From contig QNAG01000139.1 of assembly GCA_003641415.1 (NCBI GenBank), positions 1 to 7,063 on the forward strand: a stretch of 7,063 nt of DNA, written 5' to 3'. Under the pieces are notes generated by a model. The model did not search any database, was not told where the DNA came from, and worked only from the letters and a program-made list of their open reading frames with translations. Shown here in pieces: positions 1 to 7,028 of the stretch (its first letter is position 1; each line of letters begins with the position of its first letter). This stretch comes from Candidatus Zixiibacteriota bacterium (GTDB lineage Bacteria; Zixibacteria; MSB-5A5; GN15; FEB-12). The position numbers were made by a program, and so were the translations under genes.

Positions 1-174
1 ACCGGTCAGCACGCCGTTTTCAAAGATGGCCGTGGTGTCTCGGGCTGGCATGGAGACCCGGCCGCTCTGCGCGTCACCGGTGACCTGCACCAATTCGAAA
101 TTTGGCAGCACGAAGGCAGGATAAAGCACGGGAATCCGTTCAGGCGGGTTTTCGAAGTCTAAGGTTTTTCCCAT
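1..174 (-). CDS. Partial unknown protein running off the left edge
   Basis: This minus-strand frame has an ATG at 174-172 and stays open to base 1, giving the first 58 residues of a product whose C-terminal part lies outside the window. It begins MGKTLDFENPPERIPVLYPA and continues through VQVTGDAQSGRVSM to ENGVLTG. I do not recognise the family. There is no signal peptide or membrane segment in the visible part. Support for coding is indirect: codon third positions are rich in G and C, the residue mix is protein-like, and two of the three plus frames are closed by a stop before base 125. There is no Shine-Dalgarno sequence before the ATG. The frame also stays open further upstream, antisense to the TPR-like gene, so the true start is uncertain. 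The GC content, about 62% in bases 1-120, is well above that of the neighbouring operon. It could instead be non-coding foreign sequence. Confidence 0.4.
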   Translation of the reverse strand, partial: MGKTLDFENPPERIPVLYPAFVLPNFELVQVTGDAQSGRVSMPARDTTAIFENGVLTG

Positions 175-178
175 CAGA
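160..178. other. Apparent junction between two unrelated sequences
   Basis: To the right, plus frame 1 reads as TPR-like protein from about base 172 onward (HQKEKGDIETARD). To the left, the same frame meets a TAA at 160-162, and the upstream translation no longer resembles helical repeats. GC content also changes, from about 62% in bases 1-120 to the mid-40s. No frame to the left continues the TPR-like protein, so a simple frameshift does not explain it. A metagenome assembly chimera, a rearrangement or an insertion are all possible. There are no visible target-site duplications or terminal repeats. Confidence 0.5.
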
Positions 179-411
179 AAGAAAAAGGCGATATCGAAAC
201 AGCCCGCGATATTCTGGAGGGGATTGTCGATGACCGGCCAGATCACCTAAAATCGATTATTGAGCTTATCCGTGTTTATCTCTATCATGATGATCGCCGT
301 AAGCTGGAAAACCTCCTCCGTACGTTAGCTCGTCATAAAGAGAGCCTGTCGGCTGCAAATCAAAAAGATACAGAGGATATCAGCACTCCTCAACAACCTG
401 CAAATCAATAG
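163..411 (+). pseudogene. C-terminal end of a TPR-like protein, 5' end missing
   Basis: Plus frame 1 is open from 163 to the TAG at 409-411, giving 82 residues. The stretch KGDIETARDILEGIV followed by DDRPDHLKSIIELIRVYLYH has the alternating small and hydrophobic spacing of paired TPR helices. The end is a polar tail rich in Gln, Asn and Asp (DTEDISTPQQPANQ). There is no ATG, GTG or TTG anywhere in this frame, so it cannot be a free-standing gene as shown. It is the 3' end of a longer gene cut at about 160-178. It lies 11 bp upstream of the SPOR gene and was very probably the preceding member of the operon. The role cannot be read from the fragment; TPR proteins usually mediate protein-protein contacts. 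Whether the truncation is biological or an assembly artefact cannot be decided here. Confidence 0.55.
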
Positions 412-422
412 CTGAACTGCTC

Positions 423-1421
423 ATGATTGTCCGTCTCTTTCTATCCGTTGCCAGTCTGTTGGTCTGTTCAATTACTGTTAGTGCTGATGACATTTATTCG
501 TTGATTTCGCGGGGACATCTCAAGGAGGCTACGGAAGCTCTGTCGGCCGTGTCGACTGCAATGATGCGCGACGGTAACACGCTTTTCTTTCAGTCATTAT
601 TGGAAACTGATGCAGCCAAATCAGCCGATCTCATGGAAGCAGCATTAAGGACATCAGTTGATATAAAGTATAGAGAGGAAATTTACATTAAACTAGCTCA
701 GTACTGTTTTGTTGTGGGAGATTATCATCGGTTGCAACAACTCATTACTAACTACACGGTAACGTGGGAACAGGGTCGCTTCGGAAATCAGATGTTACGT
801 TTTTCGGTAGCAGTTGACCAGGAAAAGAAGGAATACAAATCCGCATTACGACAGATTGACCGTTACCTTCTCCGCTATACAAATCGTGACCAGCAGCAGT
901 GGGGTAAAATTGACAAGTCACGTGTGATGTTAGCTCATGACAAACGAATAGGTGCTAACAAGCTGCTTAAGGAGTTATCGCGACAACGATCCGGTCCATG
1001 TGTACCTCAAGCTCTTTACCAATTGACTATTGATGCCATCGATAGAGAACGTGTCGATGATGCCGTATTCTACTACAATTTACTCCGAGAAGGTTTTCCT
1101 TCATCGGTGGGGCTTGATGCTCTGGTAAATCGCCTGGCAGGACTATCTTTCGAAGATATCCATAACAATGAAGCAGACAAGCTCACGGGTACTTACTATT
1201 CGGTGCAAGTTGGAGTTTTTTCCGAACGTTCTAATGCCAAGAGGCAAGCTGACCTCTTTAAGCAGTATGGGTATAAGGTGGAGATTAAGTCCAGGACAAT
1301 CTCTGATGTAAAATATCGTGTTGTATACGTTGGCCGATTTGGTAGTTTCAACGAGGCAGCCAATTTTAAGAAAAGGCTGGAAGCGGAGCATCACGAGGTT
1401 TTCCAGGTTGTCGCCCGATGA
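423..1421 (+). CDS. Secreted SPOR-domain protein with helical repeats
   Basis: This is a 332-residue protein predicted to be exported and to bind peptidoglycan. Residues 1-21 form a Sec signal peptide: an Arg at position 4, a hydrophobic core LFLSVASLLV, and a VSA-DD cleavage site. The signal supports the ATG at 423, although no Shine-Dalgarno sequence precedes it. Residues about 22-240 are predicted alpha-helical and TPR-like (for example GHLKEATEAL, ERVDDAVFYYNLLREGFPS). Residues about 257-331 are a SPOR domain: YYSVQVGVFSERSNA, then KQYGYKVEIKSR, then YRVVYVGRFGSFNEAANF. SPOR domains bind glycan strands lacking stem peptides, usually at division septa. The gene follows the TPR-like fragment by 11 bp, and its stop overlaps the mutS start in an ATGA. 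No enzyme domain is visible, so it is probably a structural or adaptor protein of the envelope. The SPOR call is firm; the cellular role is inferred. Confidence 0.88.
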   Translation: MIVRLFLSVASLLVCSITVSADDIYSLISRGHLKEATEALSAVSTAMMRDGNTLFFQSLLETDAAKSADLMEAALRTSVDIKYREEIYIKLAQYCFVVGDYHRLQQLITNYTVTWEQGRFGNQMLRFSVAVDQEKKEYKSALRQIDRYLLRYTNRDQQQWGKIDKSRVMLAHDKRIGANKLLKELSRQRSGPCVPQALYQLTIDAIDRERVDDAVFYYNLLREGFPSSVGLDALVNRLAGLSFEDIHNNEADKLTGTYYSVQVGVFSERSNAKRQADLFKQYGYKVEIKSRTISDVKYRVVYVGRFGSFNEAANFKKRLEAEHHEVFQVVAR

Positions 1422-4033
1422 CTGTGGGTGACGAAAAGATATCCAAACTTACGCCGCTGATGCGGCAGTTTCACGACATTAAAGCTAAACATCCGGACAA
1501 GATACTTTTTTTTCGTATGGGTGATTTCTATGAGATGTTTGGGGATGACGCAGTCAAAGCAGCGCCGATTCTCGGAATTGCCCTGACCTCTCGATCTCAT
1601 GGAACACAAGAGCGAATACCTTTGGCAGGTGTTCCTCACCACAGTGCTGACAAGTATCTGGCTCGACTTTTGGCAGCAGGGGAGAAAGTTGTTATTGTCG
1701 AACAAACTGAGGATCCCAAAACTGCAAAAGGTTTGGTGAAAAGAGAGATTGTCGAAATTCTCACGGCTGGTACATCTGCTGTTGATACCAGCAATGGAGA
1801 TCAACAATCGGTTTGGTTGGCAGCCTTGTGTGAACGTAGGAAACCACTAAAATTAGGTCTGGCTGCACTTGATCTGTCTACCGGTTCTTTTGTCGTTGAT
1901 GAGGGTCCAGTCGAAGATATTCTGGAGCGAATTAAAGTTCTTGCACCAAGTGAAATTCTTTATCCGGAAGCTTCCTGCGATGATACGGATTTCACTAAAC
2001 GCTATGGATTGACAGACAATGATACACAGTTAACCGGCTTCGAGGATTGGAACTTTGATTATCGAACAGCTAAAAGGGAACTCAACGAACAGTTTGGCAC
2101 AAGTACTTTAGACGGCTTCGGGGTAGGAAAAAGCCATGTTGCAATTACTGCTGCCGGTGCAGTGTTGCGTTATCTAAGAGAGAATCACCGTGACCAACTT
2201 CACCACATCAACCGACTTACAAAGTTTGACAATGAGGAACACATGGTCCTCGACTACAGCACGGTACGTAACTTGGAGTTGGTGACCAACATTGCCCATA
2301 ACACCGAACAAAACACACTGTTTTCGGTTATAAACCGTTGCCAAACGGGAGCTGGAGCTCGTCGTCTGCATGGAGCTTTGCTGCGCCCATTTCGTTCTCG
2401 GACCAGTATAGAACGACGTCTTTCAGGTGTTGCGGAATTGGTGAAAAATAGAGAACTAGCCAACGCAATTCGCGAACATAATAAAAGCCTGCCGGATTTG
2501 GAAAAGCTTTCCGGACGATTGGGAATCGGTAAACTTAATCCGCGACAGACAGCCTCGATCAAAGACGGCCTTATTATCTGCAAGGATTTGAAGAAGACCC
2601 TAATCGCCGCTTATAGTCCTCATTTGTCAGATATAGGTGGTGCATTACCTGATTGCAATAATATTATCGACAGAGTTAACGATGCGCTGGTTGAAGATCC
2701 ACCATTGGTAGCTACCAAGGGAGACATTATCAAACGGGGTTTCTCGCAAAAGCTTGACGATCTAAACGACTCTATCCGTGATGCCCGCCAGTATATCGGA
2801 TCTCTATCTAAAATTGAGAGAGAACGTACTGGAATAACTACTCTTAAGGTTGGCTTTAACAAGGTATTTGGTTACTACATCGAAGTGACAAAAGCTAACC
2901 TTGAGAGCGTTCCTGATGACTATATCCGTAAGCAAACTCTGGTCAATGCCGAACGCTATATCACGCCGGAATTAAAGGAAAAAGAAGCTCTCATCCTGAC
3001 CGCCGAAGAGAAGATTTTCAAACTTGAAGAAGAGCTGTATAATCAGCTTGTGGAGTTCCTCTCAAGTCGTATTACTGACATTATTGCTACAGCTAATCTG
3101 GCCGCTGAGATAGATCTGGTATCCGGTCTGGCTGAAGTGGCAGTAGAAAATGGTTATTGCCGTCCGGAGATATACGACGACACCCGCCTTATTATAGAAG
3201 AAGGACGCCATCCTGTCATTGAGACTGTTCTTCCCGCTGGTTCTTTTGTTACTAACGATGTTTCACTTTCATCGGAAAAAGACCGTATACAGATTCTAAC
3301 CGGACCTAACATGTCAGGTAAATCTACCTTTCTCCGTCAGATTGGATTAATTGTTATCATGGCCCAGATTGGCTCCTTTGTACCGACGTCACGTGCGGAG
3401 ATTGGGTTGGTGGATAGAGTTTTCACACGCGTTGGAGCGGTCGATAATCTTGCCCGAGGACAATCGACTTTTCTGGTTGAGATGGTTGAAACAGCAAATA
3501 TATTGCACAATGCTACCAACCATTCGCTTGTACTCCTGGATGAAGTAGGCCGTGGTACCTCAACTTTTGACGGTCTCTCTATTGCTTGGGCTGTTGTAGA
3601 GTACATAGATGAACACACAAGGTCACGAACAGTTTTTGCTACACATTATCACGAGTTAACCGGTATGGCCGAGATATATCCCGAGATAGTAAATTTTCAG
3701 GTGTCCGTGAAAAAATGGGAAGACCGTGTGATCTTTATGCATAAAATTATTAAGGGTGGTTGTGATGATTCCTATGGAATTGAAGTGGCCAAATTGGCTG
3801 GCCTACCGCAGAAACCAATTACGCGAGCTCGTCAGATTCTTCGTTTGTTAGAGTCGGGCAAGTTTACACAGAGTGAGTTAGGAAAATCCATTTACAAGGA
3901 CAGAGTACAACCTTCATTATTTGAAATACAGCCTTCGAAAATCGAGGAAAAAATCAAAGCTGCTGATTTAGATAACATGACACCAGTGGAAGCCTTTGAC
4001 TTTCTTAGAAAACTTTACAAGGAACTACAGTGA
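1418..4033 (+). CDS. mutS: DNA mismatch repair ATPase MutS
   Basis: MutS dimers bind mismatches and small loops in DNA, then switch with ATP into a sliding clamp that recruits MutL. At 871 residues it is full length (E. coli 853). The N-terminal mismatch-reading domain has the Phe-x-Glu motif at F37-Y38-E39 within RMGDFYEMF; Phe stacks on the mispaired base. A connector domain follows at about 130-260, then the lever and core (conserved YSTVRNLEL near 280-288). The clamp segment starts near GFNKVFGYYIEV at 479-490. The ABC-type ATPase has Walker A GPNMSGKST at 629-637, Walker B LLDE with D708 and E709, the GRGTST signature at 711-716, and FATHYHE with H743. The end, MTPVEAFDFLRKLYKEL, matches the usual C-terminal helix region. 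This is the MutS1 type, not MutS2, because the mismatch-reading domain is present and no Smr domain is seen. The start ATG overlaps the SPOR stop by 4 bp. There is no close Shine-Dalgarno sequence (GAGG at 1395-1398 is too far), so translation is probably coupled. Confidence 0.98.
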   Translation: MTVGDEKISKLTPLMRQFHDIKAKHPDKILFFRMGDFYEMFGDDAVKAAPILGIALTSRSHGTQERIPLAGVPHHSADKYLARLLAAGEKVVIVEQTEDPKTAKGLVKREIVEILTAGTSAVDTSNGDQQSVWLAALCERRKPLKLGLAALDLSTGSFVVDEGPVEDILERIKVLAPSEILYPEASCDDTDFTKRYGLTDNDTQLTGFEDWNFDYRTAKRELNEQFGTSTLDGFGVGKSHVAITAAGAVLRYLRENHRDQLHHINRLTKFDNEEHMVLDYSTVRNLELVTNIAHNTEQNTLFSVINRCQTGAGARRLHGALLRPFRSRTSIERRLSGVAELVKNRELANAIREHNKSLPDLEKLSGRLGIGKLNPRQTASIKDGLIICKDLKKTLIAAYSPHLSDIGGALPDCNNIIDRVNDALVEDPPLVATKGDIIKRGFSQKLDDLNDSIRDARQYIGSLSKIERERTGITTLKVGFNKVFGYYIEVTKANLESVPDDYIRKQTLVNAERYITPELKEKEALILTAEEKIFKLEEELYNQLVEFLSSRITDIIATANLAAEIDLVSGLAEVAVENGYCRPEIYDDTRLIIEEGRHPVIETVLPAGSFVTNDVSLSSEKDRIQILTGPNMSGKSTFLRQIGLIVIMAQIGSFVPTSRAEIGLVDRVFTRVGAVDNLARGQSTFLVEMVETANILHNATNHSLVLLDEVGRGTSTFDGLSIAWAVVEYIDEHTRSRTVFATHYHELTGMAEIYPEIVNFQVSVKKWEDRVIFMHKIIKGGCDDSYGIEVAKLAGLPQKPITRARQILRLLESGKFTQSELGKSIYKDRVQPSLFEIQPSKIEEKIKAADLDNMTPVEAFDFLRKLYKELQ
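4019..4023 (+). promoter_or_regulatory. Ribosome binding site of mutL
   Basis: AAGGA lies 6 bases before the GTG at 4030 and inside the last codons of mutS. It supports the GTG start. No ATG, GTG or TTG lies in frame between this GTG and the conserved IRPLPEQVVNKIAAGEV block, so a later start is excluded. It is the clearest Shine-Dalgarno sequence in the operon. Confidence 0.6.
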
Positions 4034-5913
4034 GTCAGCTATCAGCCAACAACGAACAAACGCATTGGATCAGACCGCTTCCAGAGCAGGTTGTCAACAA
4101 AATAGCAGCCGGTGAAGTTATAGAGCGACCAGCGGCAGTTTTGAAAGAACTGGTAGAAAACTCCATTGATGCCGGATCAGATCGTATCGAGATTCAAGTT
4201 GAGAAATCTGGAACAAGTTTAATCAAAATCGTCGACAATGGCTGTGGAATCCCAGAAGAACAAATTGAGATTGCCTTCTCTCGACATGCAACATCAAAGA
4301 TTTCCGTCTTTAAAGATCTTGATTATCTCGGAACTTACGGTTTTCGTGGCGAAGCTTTACCATCAATTGCATCGGTTTCGCGGATGCGCATGGTGTCCCG
4401 TCCGCATACTGCTGACTCTGGCATGGAGATTATTTATGAGGGTGGTGTGATGCAATCCTTGCGTCCTATGGCCGCCGCACCGGGAACAACGGTAGAAGTC
4501 GAAAATCTGTTCTTTAACACTCCTGCCCGGCGCAAATTTCTCAAAACCGAAACTACCGAGGCCAGATATCTATCCCGTTTCGCTACTGCGCTTGCTATCG
4601 GACGAGCAGATATCGCTCTTTCATTTTCGATCAACAACCGTAAATTGTTTGCTCTCCCAAGTAAACAATCTCTATTAGAGCGGATCACCAACGTATTGGG
4701 TAAAGGACGAAAGTTTATCCCTATTGAGGGTGAAGACGAATTTGCATCTGTTCGTGGGGGTGCTGGTTTGCCCGATGCTGCGCAGCACAACAGGTATGGC
4801 CAGTTTATATTTATAAATGGTCGCTATGTTCAGTCTCCATCATTGTCACATGCATTTATGTCTGGTTATGGGGAGTTGTTACCCAAGGGAATGTTCCCGG
4901 TAGGAGCTCTTCTGATTACTGTAAATCCGTCTGAAATTGATGTGAATGTTCACCCGGGAAAGACTGAAGTGCGTATTGCCCGAGAGCGCGAGATACATCA
5001 TCTGATACACCATCTGATTGCGGCTGCTCTGCGTCAGGATGGTATTATTCCACTGTTTGATATCGCACACAGAAAGCCTTCATCTAATGATACTACTCAG
5101 TCAGATAGATTATCAATGCCACAGAATTCAAGTCAGGCAGTAATTCCCGGGGTTTATGGGCGAAATCCCATTGATGCTGGATCGCTCTCAGATTTATATC
5201 GTCCGCCAGATATTGCTCTACCTTCAGCAGAAAAGCCACCAGTCAGAGTCGATCACGAAACAGGCGAAGTGTTTAACAATTCTCTGCCTGAAATTGAATC
5301 TCTCCCACACACACCAACCGACAACACAGGTACTGAATCTTCATTGGGGTTCCGCTTTGTAGGTCGGTTTGCCGATCTGTATCTTCTGCTTCAGGTTAGA
5401 GAGGATCTCTATATAGTAGACCAACACACAGCTCATGAACGGGTATTGTACGAAGAGATGCTGACCAAGATTGAACGGGGATCGGTAGATGGACAGAGTT
5501 TACTTTTCCCTGTCCAGGTAGAGTTGACTCCCGAGCAACTATCGGTATTTGAAGAATCGCAGGAAATGCTCAACCGTTCAGGGTTTACAGTATCGACTTT
5601 TGGCGGTAGAATGATTAACATTGAGGCTGTACCGATGGTACTTTCTATCAAGTCACCAGAGAAAGTTATTCTAAAGATTATTGATGACCTGTCTTCACAG
5701 CGCAAAGCCGGACAGGATTTAACTAAAACTATGGCTCAGTCGATTGCGTGTCGGTCAGCGGTGATGTCGGGCGACCGCTTGAACGATCAGGAAGCCGAAC
5801 ACCTGCTGTGGGCACTGATGCAATGTAAAAAACCGTACTCCTGTCCTCATGGACGCCCAACTTTTATTAAGATAAGCAAAAGCGACCTCAACAGGCAATT
5901 CGGGCGTGAGTGA
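4030..5913 (+). CDS. mutL: DNA mismatch repair protein MutL, endonuclease type
   Basis: MutL couples MutS-bound mismatches to strand removal. The 627 residues hold an N-terminal GHKL ATPase: E40 (general base) and N44 (Mg) in KELVENSIDAG, DNGCGI at 69-74, FSRHATSKI at 83-91, GFRGEAL at 104-110, FINGRYVQ at 261-268, and NVHPGKTEVR with K311. A poorly conserved linker spans about 345-435. The C-terminal dimerisation domain has the endonuclease metal-site motifs: DQHTAHERVLYE at 464-475 (usual form DQHA-x2-E-x4-E), ACR at 573-575, CPHGRP at 605-610, and a terminal FGR at 624-626. QSLLFP at 489-494 matches the MutL sliding-clamp binding motif. The enzyme should therefore nick DNA itself, unlike E. 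coli MutL, which needs MutH. The GTG start overlaps the mutS stop by 4 bp. One change from consensus is Thr467 in place of Ala in DQHA. Confidence 0.97.
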   Translation: MSQLSANNEQTHWIRPLPEQVVNKIAAGEVIERPAAVLKELVENSIDAGSDRIEIQVEKSGTSLIKIVDNGCGIPEEQIEIAFSRHATSKISVFKDLDYLGTYGFRGEALPSIASVSRMRMVSRPHTADSGMEIIYEGGVMQSLRPMAAAPGTTVEVENLFFNTPARRKFLKTETTEARYLSRFATALAIGRADIALSFSINNRKLFALPSKQSLLERITNVLGKGRKFIPIEGEDEFASVRGGAGLPDAAQHNRYGQFIFINGRYVQSPSLSHAFMSGYGELLPKGMFPVGALLITVNPSEIDVNVHPGKTEVRIAREREIHHLIHHLIAAALRQDGIIPLFDIAHRKPSSNDTTQSDRLSMPQNSSQAVIPGVYGRNPIDAGSLSDLYRPPDIALPSAEKPPVRVDHETGEVFNNSLPEIESLPHTPTDNTGTESSLGFRFVGRFADLYLLLQVREDLYIVDQHTAHERVLYEEMLTKIERGSVDGQSLLFPVQVELTPEQLSVFEESQEMLNRSGFTVSTFGGRMINIEAVPMVLSIKSPEKVILKIIDDLSSQRKAGQDLTKTMAQSIACRSAVMSGDRLNDQEAEHLLWALMQCKKPYSCPHGRPTFIKISKSDLNRQFGRE

Positions 5914-6841
5914 TTCACCTGTCTTACCAATTATCTGTGGTCCTACCGCTTCCGGTAAGACTGGTGTGGCCGTGAAACTTGCTCGCGACTTCCCTGTAGA
6001 GGTCGTCTCCGCTGATTCCCGTCAGATCATCAGGAAGCTCGATATTGGAACCGCTAAGCCCACACTTGAGGAATGCCGCAAAGTGAACTTCCATCTGGTA
6101 GATATCATTGAACCCGGCGAGAGGTATTCTGCTTTTCGTTTCATTGATGATGCCAATGCTGCCATTGGTGAGATACTTAGTCTCAATCACATCCCGCTTA
6201 TTGTAGGTGGAACCGGACTATACCTTCGAGCGTTATCGGAAGGCGTTGTCGAGATAAACAACGATGATATGTCAATCCGTGATAGTCTCGAACAGGAGAT
6301 GGGACGAATAGGATCGCAGGCCATGTTTGAACGTTTGGAACAGATTGACCCACTCGAAGCGAACCGGTTGCATCCAAACAACAAAGTCCGCATTATTCGC
6401 GCCTTGGAGATATTTGAATTGACCGGTAAAACGCGTTCGGAACTGGCCATTACAGGCGCATACCATAAGAGTGAATATAATTTTCGATATTACTGTCTTG
6501 CCCCACCTCGAGAAGCTTTGTACGAGCGCATTAACAAAAGAGTTGACGAAATGATAGCAACGGGTTGGCTTGAAGAGCTAAAAGTGTTGATCGATACCGG
6601 TATGAGGGAGGCTATCAGGAAATCGAACGTTATTGGTTATCGAGAACTGCTTGATCACATCGATGGCAAGTATTCACTTGAAGAAGCGGTGGCGTTAATC
6701 AAACAGAACACGCGACGTTACGCCAAGCGCCAGATGACTTGGTTCCGCCATCAGGGGGAATGCGAGTTCTTTGAGAGTCGGGACAAACTTGTGGCGAGTC
6801 TGGCGGGGCGGGGGTTCTGTCGCTTCATTTGTGGCATTTGA
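5906..6841 (+). CDS. miaA: tRNA dimethylallyltransferase MiaA
   Basis: MiaA transfers the dimethylallyl group from dimethylallyl diphosphate to N6 of A37 in tRNAs that read codons starting with U. This is the first step to ms2i6A and it stabilises codon pairing. The 311 residues are close to family length (E. coli 316). The P-loop GPTASGKT lies at 12-19, with ADSRQ at 36-40 followed by LDIGTAKP at 45-52. FHLVDIIEPGERYSAF follows. GGTGLYL is at 101-107, and RIIRALEIFELTGK precedes the tRNA-binding insertion. TRRYAKRQMTWFRHQ, from T269, is the conserved C-terminal block. The GTG start overlaps the last 8 bp of mutL, and only a weak AGG lies upstream (5893-5895), which suggests coupled translation. 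Placement after mutL is common across bacteria. The last 20 or so residues (ASLAGRGFCRFICGI) are GC-rich and not conserved, which is usual for this end. Confidence 0.97.
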   Translation: MSDSPVLPIICGPTASGKTGVAVKLARDFPVEVVSADSRQIIRKLDIGTAKPTLEECRKVNFHLVDIIEPGERYSAFRFIDDANAAIGEILSLNHIPLIVGGTGLYLRALSEGVVEINNDDMSIRDSLEQEMGRIGSQAMFERLEQIDPLEANRLHPNNKVRIIRALEIFELTGKTRSELAITGAYHKSEYNFRYYCLAPPREALYERINKRVDEMIATGWLEELKVLIDTGMREAIRKSNVIGYRELLDHIDGKYSLEEAVALIKQNTRRYAKRQMTWFRHQGECEFFESRDKLVASLAGRGFCRFICGI

Positions 6842-7020
6842 AGCTTGATCCATGACAGATTAAGCGTATATTATAAGATTTGAAACAAGACACACGACGG
6901 ATAACGTCTGATCTGTTGTGGCGGTAGCTTAATCTGTGTCATAGAGTGATTCTCATAAATATTTTCCGTTTGGGTTTAGAAAAAACTAGACTTTTGTAAG
7001 TTGATGTGCCATAGATTGGT
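6842..7020. other. Intergenic region after miaA
   Basis: This 179-base spacer is the only sizeable non-coding stretch after base 423. It holds the imperfect inverted repeat at 6852-6942, an AT-rich segment at about 6950-7000, and the left arm of the dyad at 7005-7028. I see no tRNA or rRNA sequence, no classic intrinsic terminator (no hairpin is followed directly by a T run), and no convincing sigma-70 promoter. The best weak match is TAGACT at 6987-6992 with TAGATT at 7012-7017, at 19-base spacing. Confidence 0.5.
6852..6942. repeat. Imperfect inverted repeat, 14-bp arms, 61-base centre
   Basis: The left arm ATGACAGATTAAGC at 6852-6865 is the reverse complement of the right arm GCTTAATCTGTGTCAT at 6927-6942, apart from a 2-base bulge (T6937, G6938). 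That gives 10 plus 4 base pairs. The 61-base centre can form an inner stem, either GACG/CGTC (6896-6899 with 6905-6908) or CACGAC/GTTGTG (6893-6898 with 6915-6920, one G-T pair). It starts 11 bases after the miaA stop. It may form a 3'-end structure of the operon mRNA, a small RNA, or a miniature element with short terminal repeats. No target duplication is seen. Confidence 0.5.
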
Positions 7021-7028
7021 ATGGCACA
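7005..7028. promoter_or_regulatory. Perfect 9-bp dyad over a probable start codon
   Basis: TGTGCCATA at 7005-7013 and TATGGCACA at 7020-7028 are perfect reverse complements separated by GATTGG. The right arm contains the ATG at 7021-7023 of the possible next gene. As DNA it has the shape of an operator for a dimeric regulator. As RNA it would be a hairpin hiding the start codon. No T run follows on either strand, so it is not an ordinary terminator. The function is inferred. Confidence 0.45.

Noticed and set aside
175..246. The minus-strand frame at the left edge stays open upstream of its ATG, through bases opposite the TPR-like gene.
   Set aside because: In this stretch it is the codon-for-codon antisense of a convincing TPR-like sequence, so the openness is a shadow. 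The start was kept at 174.
423..488. A possible lipoprotein signal at LLVCS in the SPOR protein.
   Set aside because: The residue before Cys is Val rather than Gly, Ala or Ser, and a good signal peptidase I site (VSA-DD) follows six residues later.
1391..1807. A 138-codon open frame on the minus strand across the start of mutS.
   Set aside because: It lies antisense to the conserved mismatch-reading domain of MutS, its product is rich in Ser, Cys and Arg without recognisable motifs, and it has no independent support.
6871..6942. A 23-codon minus-strand frame beginning MTQIKLPPQQIRRYP.
   Set aside because: It is very short, has no ribosome site, and arises inside the inverted repeat. There is no family resemblance.
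6987..7017. A sigma-70-like promoter, TAGACT and TAGATT.
   Set aside because: Both boxes match the consensus only partly and the 19-base spacing is long, so it is not reported as a feature.
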